A stretch of DNA of 64,000 bases from Neolewinella litorea. Lineage in GTDB: Bacteria > Bacteroidota > Bacteroidia > Chitinophagales > Saprospiraceae. The position numbers and the translations under genes were made by a program. The stretch lies in the NCBI RefSeq assembly GCF_004803465.1, contig NZ_SRSF01000005.1, positions 160,165-224,164 on the forward strand, given 5' to 3'. A model generated the notes under the pieces. It saw only the letters and a program-made list of their open reading frames with translations, had not been told where the DNA came from and ran no database searches. The stretch's first letter is position 1. Each line of letters starts with the position of its first letter. Positions 50,436-58,214 of this stretch are shown here, in pieces.

Positions 50436-52896
50436 GTACCAAAGCCAATCTCATCCGCTTGATCCGGTCCTCAAGCTTTTCGGAGGAGATGCGTTCCCGT
50501 AGCCGGTCCACGATGAGGGCGAAGCTGAAGGGGGTTGCTTTTGCTGGTGTCTGGAAGAGGATCTTTTGGGAGTTGATCCGTTCCAGTGCGCTGCGCAGGC
50601 GGGCCTCCTGGAGCTGGAAGGTCATGATCTCGTCGTAGGCCTGCTGGAGGAGGAGATTAGTGGGCTCATAATCGGTGAAGACGTCGAAGAATAGCTGGGA
50701 GCCGCTCTGCAGGTGCTTTTCCTTTTTCTGCTTGCCGGGGTAGCCTTTGAAGATCAGCCCCGCGATGGCGGCGATGTCCCGGAAGCGGCGGCGCGCCATC
50801 TCCGTAGCGTTGATGCCCGCGTTGAGGTCGGCGGTGAGTTCCGTGGTGTTGAAGAGGTCGCTGCCCAGGGCCTCCTCGATTGGAATGGGCTGGTCGCTCA
50901 GGAGCTCGAATCCGTAATCGTTCATAGCGATCGTGAAGGTGAGGGGGGCGAACTGGCTGATGCGGTAGGCGATCAGGGAGCTCAGGCCCTCGTGGATGCC
51001 GCGTCCTTCGCAGGGGTACACCAGCAGGTGGTAGCCCTCCCGGTCGTGGAAGTATTCGATCAGCAGTTCGTCGGGCGCGGGGACGGCGCTGCGCTGCACC
51101 TGGATGTCGCGTAGGGGAGCCAGCTTGGCGAGCTCGCGGTCGTGGTAGTCCTCCCGCTTCAGGTCGCCGAGGGAGAGGCGCAGGAACTCCGAGAGCTGAC
51201 TCGACAGCTGCATCCGCCCCCCTTTCCAGCTGGGCACTTTACCCTTTTTGGCGTTGCTGCGCTTGACGAGTGCTTCCATGCCCTTAACCTTGACGAACTT
51301 CAGGCTGCGGCCGGCAAACCAGAAAGTATCCCCGGGCTTCAGGCTCGAGATAAAGTACTCCTCGATGGTGCCGATGTAGCCGCCGGTGAGATATTTGATC
51401 GTCAGGGTGGTCTCGCTCACGATGGCGCCGATGCTCATGCGGTGCATGGTGGCCACCCGCTTGCTTTCCACGCGGTAGACGCCCTCCTCGTCGCGGATCA
51501 CCTTGTGGTATTCGTCGTAGGCGCCCAGACTGTTGCCGCCGGTAGTGATGAAGTCGAGGCACCAGGCGAACTCCTCGTCCGAGATCGACGCGAAGCAGAA
51601 CGTGCCCCGGATCTCCTGCAAAATCTCCTGCCGCCGGAAGCCGCCGCTGACCGCGAGCGTCACCAGGTACTGTACCAGCACGTCAAAGCTGCGGAGGTAG
51701 GGGATGCGGCTCTCGATCACCCCGCCGTCAATGCACCGGCGCAGGGCCGAAGCCTCGAGCAGCTCCATGCTGTGGGTAGGCACGAAGTGGATCACGCTCT
51801 TCGCCCCGGGCTGGTGACCGCTGCGGCCCGCGCGCTGGAGAAAGCGGGCCACCCCTTTCGGACTGCCGATCTGGACGATGGTCTCCACCGGCCGGAAGTC
51901 TACTCCCAGATCAAGGCTGGAAGTACACACCACCGCCTGCAGGGTGCCTTCGTGGAGGGCGTCCTCTACCCAGTCGCGCAGTTCCCGGCTGATGCTGCCG
52001 TGGTGCATGGCGATGGCGCCCGACAGGTCGGGGTCGGCGTCCAGCAGGCGCTGATACCAGATTTCGCACTGGCTGCGGGTATTGGTGAAGATCAGGGTGG
52101 AGCCGGAAGAGTAGATGATGGGTATCACCTTTTCGAGCAGCTTGATGCCCAGGTGACCGGCCCAGGGAAAGGTCTCGATCTCGTCGGGCAGCACGGTGAT
52201 CATCTCCGTTTCCTTGGCGTGGCGGGAGCGGACGATCACGCGGTGGGCCGCGGAATGCTCGGGCACCAGTACTTCCAGAGCTTCTTCCATGTTGCCGATG
52301 GTGGCGGATATGCCCCAGGTGCGGAAGGCATCGCCCCGGAGCCCACGAAGCCGGCTCAGGGCCAACTCGACCAGCACCCCGCGCTTGGTGCCCAACAGCT
52401 CATGCCATTCATCGGCTACCAGTACGCGGAGGTCGCCGAAGAACTTCTCGTAGCCCGCGCTGGCAATCAGCAGGTGGAGGCTTTCGGGGGTGGTGATGAG
52501 GATCTCGGGCGGGGAGCGGCGTTGCTTGCCGCGGTCGGATGTAGAGGTGTCGCCGGAGCGGATGCCCACTCGCCACCGCATGCCCAGGTCTTCGATGGCG
52601 CGCTCGGCGGCCGACTGTATCTCGCGGGTAAGGGCGCGGATCGGGGTGATCCACAGGGCCCGCAGCCCGTTGTTGACCCGGCCCGGGTCGTCGGGGTGCT
52701 CGGCCAGGAATTCCAGGAGGATGGGCAGGATCAGCGAGTAGGTCTTGCCGCTGCCGGTGGGGGCGTTCACGAGTCCGCTCTTGCCGGAGAGGTAGGCGGC
52801 CCACGCTTCCTGCTGGAAGGGGAAGGGCGTCCACCCCTGGGCGGTGAACCAGTCGGTGCCGCGGCGCAGCAGGGGGGCGTGGGGTTGGGTCGTCAC
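50431..52896 (-). CDS. Lhr-like DExH helicase (ligase-associated type)
   Basis: 821 residues from GTG 52896. SF2 helicase: Q-region TPFPFQQEAW, Walker A APTGSGKT (45-52), motif II DEWH (162-165), TTPESLHLL, and helicase-C with TSSLDLGVDFRPVETIVQIGSPKGVARFLQRAGRSGH. The 430-residue C-terminal part is the winged-helix/Lhr region. This matches the ligase-associated DNA damage response helicase of bacteria, although its ATP-dependent ligase and exonuclease partners are not nearby. Confidence 0.9.
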   Translation of the reverse strand: MTTQPHAPLLRRGTDWFTAQGWTPFPFQQEAWAAYLSGKSGLVNAPTGSGKTYSLILPILLEFLAEHPDDPGRVNNGLRALWITPIRALTREIQSAAERAIEDLGMRWRVGIRSGDTSTSDRGKQRRSPPEILITTPESLHLLIASAGYEKFFGDLRVLVADEWHELLGTKRGVLVELALSRLRGLRGDAFRTWGISATIGNMEEALEVLVPEHSAAHRVIVRSRHAKETEMITVLPDEIETFPWAGHLGIKLLEKVIPIIYSSGSTLIFTNTRSQCEIWYQRLLDADPDLSGAIAMHHGSISRELRDWVEDALHEGTLQAVVCTSSLDLGVDFRPVETIVQIGSPKGVARFLQRAGRSGHQPGAKSVIHFVPTHSMELLEASALRRCIDGGVIESRIPYLRSFDVLVQYLVTLAVSGGFRRQEILQEIRGTFCFASISDEEFAWCLDFITTGGNSLGAYDEYHKVIRDEEGVYRVESKRVATMHRMSIGAIVSETTLTIKYLTGGYIGTIEEYFISSLKPGDTFWFAGRSLKFVKVKGMEALVKRSNAKKGKVPSWKGGRMQLSSQLSEFLRLSLGDLKREDYHDRELAKLAPLRDIQVQRSAVPAPDELLIEYFHDREGYHLLVYPCEGRGIHEGLSSLIAYRISQFAPLTFTIAMNDYGFELLSDQPIPIEEALGSDLFNTTELTADLNAGINATEMARRRFRDIAAIAGLIFKGYPGKQKKEKHLQSGSQLFFDVFTDYEPTNLLLQQAYDEIMTFQLQEARLRSALERINSQKILFQTPAKATPFSFALIVDRLRERISSEKLEDRIKRMRLALVR

Positions 52897-53188
52897 TTCC
52901 CTTGTAACGTCGCCGGGGCAGACCGGTTCCGCGTGACAAGGGCTTTCGCCATTGACCGCCCTTGGGTTGAATCGTCTTGAGAATATTCCGGGCGGCGGCG
53001 CGCGGGTGCCGGGGCAAGTGGGGCGGGGTCTGGGCTGGTGTGGTTATATTACCAGTACCTGAGGTTGATGCGCTGTCTATCCTCCTGCCTGCAAAACCGT
53101 GCTAATGCCGTCGTCGACAGTGCCGGAACTATACCGTACCGGAGCCCGTGATGCCGCTTTGATTGTCCCATTTACCCACCGCTAGCCA
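52897..53188. other. intergenic region upstream of the first AhpD-like gene
   Basis: 292 bp between divergent genes. It contains one copy of the dispersed 23-bp GC-rich element (52991-53014) and no credible ORF. No exact TAnnTTTG is seen in either direction; the TATATTAC at 53045-53052 could be part of a weak promoter for the AhpD-cyclase pair. Confidence 0.4.
52991..53014 (+). repeat. dispersed 23-bp GC-rich element, copy 2
   Basis: Plus-strand copy starting GGCGGCGGCGCGC and ending GGTGCCGGGG, with G instead of A at the one variable position relative to the other two copies. Confidence 0.7.
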
Positions 53189-54301
53189 ATGGTAAAATTA
53201 GATCAGATCGATTGGTGTGAGACTCCCCTGGTGTTGCCCACCCGGGGTACACCAGTGGAGGAGGAAATCAGCCGGCACCTTGGCTTCCCGCTGACCAGTC
53301 TCGCTTACCTGGCACCCGTGCCCTGGGTGGCGTGGTCCCTGGCCACTAAAATTCAGCCCGTAGCCCATATTTCCAACCGGTTGTCGGATTTGATCACCCT
53401 GGTGGTCAGTATGGAAAACTCTTGCCGCCACTGCTACGGGGCCACGCGTTCCATCCTGCGGCTGACGGGGTATTCGCAAAAGCGCATCAGCGAACTGGAG
53501 GAGGATTTTTTCCACGCGAAGCTCGACGAAAGAAACAAAACGGTACTCGACTTTTCCCGGAAGTGCGCCCGCGCCGATCCCCGCCCGGACGCCGGTGACC
53601 TGGATGCCCTGGCGCGGGTCGGGTTGAGCCGGATGGAGGTGGCGGAGGTGGCTTACGTGGCCACGAACACCTGCTACAGCAATCGTCTGGCCACCATTCT
53701 CGCCATCCCCCCGGACGCGATCGAAGACCAGGATAAAAAGCTGCTTACGCGCCTGTTCCGCCCACTTGTAGCCATTGGGTTCCGGGGGGTGCTTAACCGG
53801 ACCAAAAAGAGGAACATCCGCAAGTATCGGTCCGAACTCGAAAATTTGGAAGGCCCTCCGTTCGGAAACCGGCTGGTCGATGCCCTGCGGGGGTCCCCCA
53901 CGGCCGACGTGCTACATAGCATACTCAACGATTGCTGGCACTCTCCCCACACTTCCAAACGGACGAAGGCCCTGGCCTTCGCCATTATTGCCCGGACCCT
54001 TAACTGCTCGGTGTGTACGACCGAAGCCAATCGCTTATTAGAATGCGAAGGATTGCTTCGGGAAGATATCGACCACCTGCAGACCTACCTGAGCTCGGAT
54101 GCCTTGAGCGGATTTGAGTCGAGGTTCATCCATTTCGCCCGGGATACGGTCAATTACCAGGTGCCGGATATCCAGTTCGTGGCGCGAAGATTTCTGGAGG
54201 GGCTGAGCAAGGAAGAGACCATTGAGATCTGCGGCCTGGTGGCGCTGGCCAACTGGGTGGCCCGCCTGAGCATCATCCTGGAGCAAAACGAGGCGGCATG
54301 A
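53189..54301 (+). CDS. tandem AhpD-fold (carboxymuconolactone decarboxylase-like) protein
   Basis: 370 residues, no signal peptide or TM. Two AhpD-type cores are seen: residues about 35-175 with VSMENSCRHCYGATRSILRL (Cys 79 and 82) and about 230-365 with ARTLNCSVCTTEANRLL (Cys 273 and 276). CxxC with a preceding Glu is the peroxidase/thiol-reductase site in AhpD. The 55.99-kb paralogue aligns without a gap, with the cysteines in identical places. The stop overlaps the start of the cyclase gene (ATGA), so they are co-translated. Likely a cytosolic thiol-dependent peroxidase or redox sensor; substrate unknown. Confidence 0.85.
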   Translation: MVKLDQIDWCETPLVLPTRGTPVEEEISRHLGFPLTSLAYLAPVPWVAWSLATKIQPVAHISNRLSDLITLVVSMENSCRHCYGATRSILRLTGYSQKRISELEEDFFHAKLDERNKTVLDFSRKCARADPRPDAGDLDALARVGLSRMEVAEVAYVATNTCYSNRLATILAIPPDAIEDQDKKLLTRLFRPLVAIGFRGVLNRTKKRNIRKYRSELENLEGPPFGNRLVDALRGSPTADVLHSILNDCWHSPHTSKRTKALAFAIIARTLNCSVCTTEANRLLECEGLLREDIDHLQTYLSSDALSGFESRFIHFARDTVNYQVPDIQFVARRFLEGLSKEETIEICGLVALANWVARLSIILEQNEAA

Positions 54302-55116
54302 ATGCGGTGTTCCCTCTGGTGCTGGCCGTTGCCCTGGTCGTGGTGCTTGCCTTTTTCCTGTTCCGTGCCCGGCGCAGGATCGGCCGCTTGCGGGCGGCCC
54401 TCAACTCGGCCTCCCTGGAACTGCAGCAGGTACAGAAAGCGTTCCACCGCTTCGCGCCCCGCAGCGTGGTGGAACAGATCATCCGGCAGGGCGTGGCTGT
54501 GCACGGGGAACGGCAGGAAGTGAGCATCGTATTCGTCGACATTGTAGGATTCACGAACCTGGCCGAGAGTATGGAAGCGGAACAACTGGTGGAGGTACTC
54601 AACGGGTACTTTGAGTCCATGAGCCTGGCTATCAGCCAACACCGCGGCTACGTATCCAAATTCATCGGCGACGGGCTCATGGCGCTGTTTGGCACCCCCC
54701 ACTCCAACCGCTGGCACGCCCTGGACGCGGTGTGGGCCGCCCTGGCCATGCGCGCGGCGCTTAAAGAATACAACGAATCGCTCAGGAGGCGTGACCTGGC
54801 CCCCCTGGAGATCGGCATCGGCATCCACTGCGGGCAGGTGGTGGCGGGCGTGATCGGCAACCAGCAACTGATGGAGTTCACCGTGATCGGCGACGCGGTA
54901 AATACGGCCGCCCGCATCGAGGCGCAGACGCGCGTCCACCAGGTAGACATCCTGATCAGCCAGGCGGTACGCCGGCACCTGGATGACAAGTTCCGCGTCC
55001 GGGAGCTGCCCCCGATTACGGTGAAAGGCAAACGGGAAGCCCTGACGCTGTTCACCGTGGAGGGTTATGCGGACCACGAGGAAAGCGGCGTCGGCCGCGG
55101 GGCATTGGAGGCTTGA
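54298..55116 (+). CDS. membrane-anchored class III adenylate/guanylate cyclase
   Basis: 272 residues. One N-terminal TM (about 3-23), a coiled-coil linker with FHRFAPRSVVEQII (49-62), then a class III cyclase domain. Metal-binding Asp 81 (FVDIVGF) and Asp 125 (FIGDG), transition-state Asn 192 and Arg 196 (VNTAARIE), and substrate-specifying Lys 121 and Thr 185 (FTVIGDA) are present, which favours ATP. All catalytic residues are kept, so it should make cAMP. There is no sensor domain; the neighbouring AhpD-like protein, translated in coupling, is a candidate input. Ends 40 bp from a converging methyltransferase gene. Confidence 0.92.
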   Translation: MNAVFPLVLAVALVVVLAFFLFRARRRIGRLRAALNSASLELQQVQKAFHRFAPRSVVEQIIRQGVAVHGERQEVSIVFVDIVGFTNLAESMEAEQLVEVLNGYFESMSLAISQHRGYVSKFIGDGLMALFGTPHSNRWHALDAVWAALAMRAALKEYNESLRRRDLAPLEIGIGIHCGQVVAGVIGNQQLMEFTVIGDAVNTAARIEAQTRVHQVDILISQAVRRHLDDKFRVRELPPITVKGKREALTLFTVEGYADHEESGVGRGALEA

Positions 55117-55156
55117 TACGGAACCCGCGCTCCGCCGGCTGATGGGGAATGCCCCT

Positions 55157-55759
55157 TTACGGCTTCCGGCACTGGATCAGGAACATGAGCTGATCCTCTT
55201 GTACTTTCCGGATATCGACCAGTCCGCATGCGCCGAACTCGGCCTGCACGGCCGCGGGGTCGTAGTAGAATATCCGGGCACCCCGGTGGCGTTCGTAGCG
55301 ATGCGGGCCCACCCGGTCTCCATGGCCGTAGCCGGGAGGCTGCCGGGTGACGGCCGTGAAGATCATCAGTCCGTCGGTGCGTAGCTGAGCGAAGCAGTTG
55401 CGGATCAGGTCCGTCCTTTCCCGAGCGTCCAGCAGGTGGATGAGGGCGTGGCAGTAAACGGCGTCGTACTTCCTGTCGTCGAAGGGCATGTCGGTGACTG
55501 AGCCGTGGAATACGTCGAGGTCGGTCCCGAAGTGCTCCCGAGCCAGTTGGATGGCGGTGGCGGAGATCTCGATGCCCGTTACGTGCATTCCGGCGGCGGT
55601 GAAGACCCGGGCGTTGCGCCCGTAGCCGAAGCCGGGCACCAGCACGCTTTTTACGCCCTGTTTCAAAAACAGGTCCCGGGCCAGCAGGGCGGACCTGGCG
55701 GGCTCGCGTCCCCACATCTCCTGTTTTTTTCTGAAGTGTTGTTCCCAGAATTCCGGCAT
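55157..55759 (-). CDS. SAM-dependent methyltransferase (TehB-like)
   Basis: 200-residue cytosolic methyltransferase. Motif I SVLVPGFGYGRNARVFTAAG (with a Pro-Gly-Phe-Gly start), VTGIEISATAIQLARE, DMPFDDRKYDAVYCHALIHLL and the later DGLMIFTAV are typical of the class I fold. Similar proteins are called tellurite-resistance or thiopurine-like methyltransferases, but the substrate is not known. Convergent with the cyclase and divergent from the second AhpD-like gene. Confidence 0.82.
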   Translation of the reverse strand: MPEFWEQHFRKKQEMWGREPARSALLARDLFLKQGVKSVLVPGFGYGRNARVFTAAGMHVTGIEISATAIQLAREHFGTDLDVFHGSVTDMPFDDRKYDAVYCHALIHLLDARERTDLIRNCFAQLRTDGLMIFTAVTRQPPGYGHGDRVGPHRYERHRGARIFYYDPAAVQAEFGACGLVDIRKVQEDQLMFLIQCRKP

Positions 55760-55989
55760 GGGGAATGGGTTAGTTGTGATACATCAAGGTACGCGCGGCC
55801 GGATGTTCAGCGGTACGCAGTATCCGTGGCCGGTACTGGTAAATGTAGCTTCGGGGGATTAACTTAGGATAGCGCGGGACGGATAGGCAAACCGGGGGGT
55901 GAGCGCCGGGACCGTGCGCTGGTTTCGGGTGCAGGCGGGATTGGGCCGGTGGCACATCCCGGATTTGATTATGCAATTCCTGACGGGCT

Positions 55990-57096
55990 ATGGCATCCTT
56001 GGCGGAAATCGACTGGTGTGACACCCCTTTGGTAGCGCCCACGCGGAATACCGAGGTAGAGCGGGAGATTCGCAAGCACCTGGGCGTTTCGCAGAACAGT
56101 ACGGCCTACTTGGCCCCCGTTCCGTGGGTGGCCTGGACGTTGACCACCAACATGCCGCCCGTAGCGCACATTTCCAACCGCCTGACGGACCTGATCGGCC
56201 TGATCGTCAGCATGGAAAACTCCTGCCGTCACTGTTACGGGGCCACGCGTTCCATCCTGCGCCTGACGGGTTACTCCGAAAAACGGATAAGTCAACTGGA
56301 AGAGGACCTCTACCAGTCGGATCTGGATGAACGAACCCTGACGGCCCTGGCCTTCGCCCGCAAGTGCGCCCGCTCCGACCCGCGCCCGGACGCTCGTGAC
56401 CTGGCCGAACTCGCGGAAGTGGGATACAGCCGGATGGCCATCGCCGAAGTGGCATACGTAGCCACCAGCGCCTGCTACAGCAATCGCCTGGCCACCATTC
56501 TCGCCATTCCTCCGGACGATATTGAGGACCTGGAGAAAAACCCACTGGCCCGGCTGTTCCGGCCGGTGATAAGGGTTGTTTTTAACGCGCTTGACGCCCG
56601 CGCTAAGCAAAGAAACCGGAAGAGATTCCCGCCCGGGGCGATTCAAGCTTGCGCCCCCAAACTGGGTGGAAAATTGATTGAGGCCCTGCGGGAGTCGCCC
56701 ACGGCCCCTATGCTGGCGCGTATTCTCGAGGATTGCTGGCAATCCCCCCACCTTTCGCGGCGCACGAAAGCCCTGACCTTCGTGGTCGTGGCCCAGGCGC
56801 TCAACTGCCCGCTGTGTACCCTGGAGGGCCGGCAGTTAATGGAGCTGGAGGGCTGGCGGCAGGAGGATATCGACCACCTGCTCACGTACCTGAGTTCCGA
56901 CCAGCTGACGCCCTTTGAATCCCGCTTCATCCACTTTGCCCGGGATACGGTGAACTACAAGGTGCCCGATATCCAGTACACGGCGCGCCGGTTCTTAGCC
57001 GATCTGAAGAAGGAGGAGATCATTGAGGCCTGTGGCCTGGTGTCGCTGGCCAACTGGGTGGCGCGCCTGAGTATTATTCTGGAGCAAGACCGGTAG
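55990..57096 (+). CDS. second tandem AhpD-fold protein
   Basis: 368-residue paralogue of the 53.2-kb gene, aligned end to end except for the segment around 181-235, with both CxxC sites kept (Cys 79/82 in NSCRHCYG and 273/276 in LNCPLC). Sequence between the cysteine motifs is also strongly conserved, so duplication with selection on both domains is likely. No cyclase gene follows this copy; instead the gap holds palindrome array B and then the cytochrome c gene on the other strand. A separate promoter is expected in the 230 bp upstream but none is clear. Confidence 0.85.
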   Translation: MASLAEIDWCDTPLVAPTRNTEVEREIRKHLGVSQNSTAYLAPVPWVAWTLTTNMPPVAHISNRLTDLIGLIVSMENSCRHCYGATRSILRLTGYSEKRISQLEEDLYQSDLDERTLTALAFARKCARSDPRPDARDLAELAEVGYSRMAIAEVAYVATSACYSNRLATILAIPPDDIEDLEKNPLARLFRPVIRVVFNALDARAKQRNRKRFPPGAIQACAPKLGGKLIEALRESPTAPMLARILEDCWQSPHLSRRTKALTFVVVAQALNCPLCTLEGRQLMELEGWRQEDIDHLLTYLSSDQLTPFESRFIHFARDTVNYKVPDIQYTARRFLADLKKEEIIEACGLVSLANWVARLSIILEQDR

Positions 57097-57121
57097 GGTG
57101 GGCGCAGTGAGGCGTTGTGAA

Positions 57122-57558
57122 CCGGACCGGAGGTCTGGAGCCATGGCTGCCGGTTGGTGTGTTTCCGCTGGCTGTGTCCGCAGTGAGGCGGAATGAACCG
57201 GACCGGAGGTCCGGAGCCGTGTTCTCAGTGATGCGTTGTGAACCGGACCGGAGGTCCGGAGCCATGGCCGGTGGTTGGTGCGCTGCTGCTGGCTGGGTCC
57301 GCAATGAGGCGGAATGAACCGGACCGGAGGTCTGGAACCATGGCCGCCGGTTGGTGTGCTCCCGCTGGCTGGGTCCGCAATGAGGCGGAATGAGCCGGAC
57401 CGGAGGTCCGGAACCGTGGTCGCCTGTGAACCGGAGCGGAGGTCTGGAGCCATGGCCGGTGGTTGGTGCGCTGCCGCTGGCTGTGTTCTCAGTGAGGCGG
57501 AATGAGCCGGACCGGAGGTCCGGAGCCATGGTGCCTGTGAACCGGACTGGAGGTCCGG
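57122..57558. repeat. tandem palindrome array, family B (76-bp and shorter periods)
   Basis: The 477-bp gap between the second AhpD gene and the cytochrome c gene contains eight copies of CCGGACCGGAGGTCCGG (some with one or two changes) at 57122, 57198, 57243, 57319, 57395, 57431, 57507 and 57542. Spacings are 76, 45, 76, 76, 36, 76 and 35 bp. In the 76-bp units the spacer has GCCATGG, a GCTGGCTG(G/T) block and GAGGCGGAATGA. Frames through it translate only the repeats. Confidence 0.92.
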
Positions 57559-57573
57559 AACCGGGGCAGGACC

Positions 57574-58191
57574 TCACTCATCCTTTCCCTCTGGCACGGC
57601 CGGGGCGTCCGTGGTGATGTTTACCCGAACGCCACGCCCCAGGGCTTCCGCGGTGGGGATGGGGGGCCGCATCCGGGCCACCTCCCATTCGCTGAGGTGC
57701 TGTCCCCGCCGGGCGGACACCTCGGAGGGGCGGAACAAATTGGCGGCCCCGGGCTCCTGCGCGCCGCCGGCAAATTGCAGCAGGATGTAGTTGTTCACGG
57801 CGGCCACTTCGGCGTCGCTGAGCTCCGGCATCGGAGGCATCGGAGCGCCGTAGGTGCCGGTGTAGAGGCCATGGAGGGTCACGTTGAGGAGGTAGTCGCG
57901 CCCGCCTTCCGCCCGCAGGTGGGCCGCCATGCGCTGGATCGGTGGGTACATGCCGCGCCCGGAGCCGTCGACGGTGTGGCAGTTCTGACAGCTAACGCGG
58001 TAGGTCCGCTCGCCGAAGGCCAGCCAGGCGGGGGAGGTGAAGTCCGTATCCTGGTCGAGGACCCGCGGCTCCACGTCCGCTTCCCGCGCGATCACCAGCT
58101 GCTCGCTGCGCACCCAGGCGAACAGCACCGCACCGACCACCAGGCCGATGGCGAGGGCGTAAGTGAAGATGTGGGCGAGGATGTGACGCAT
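57574..58191 (-). CDS. membrane-anchored monohaem cytochrome c
   Basis: 205 residues from ATG 58191 (41 residues of non-family sequence would be added by the upstream start). An N-terminal TM (about 8-26) with no cleavage site anchors it outside the inner membrane. Haem attachment CQNCH (68-72), then GRGMYPPIQR and YGAPMPPMPELSD with the axial Met. The tail (about 150-205) is Pro/Arg-rich. It lies 23 bp downstream of the ferric-reductase-like gene and probably exchanges electrons with it. Confidence 0.9.
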   Translation of the reverse strand: MRHILAHIFTYALAIGLVVGAVLFAWVRSEQLVIAREADVEPRVLDQDTDFTSPAWLAFGERTYRVSCQNCHTVDGSGRGMYPPIQRMAAHLRAEGGRDYLLNVTLHGLYTGTYGAPMPPMPELSDAEVAAVNNYILLQFAGGAQEPGAANLFRPSEVSARRGQHLSEWEVARMRPPIPTAEALGRGVRVNITTDAPAVPEGKDE

Positions 58192-58214
58192 GGCGGGGGG
58201 ATTGAGGAATGGCT

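Noticed and set aside
57122..57558. Short open frames through the palindrome arrays (here and at 11464-11985)
   Set aside because: They translate only the repeat unit in several frames on both strands.
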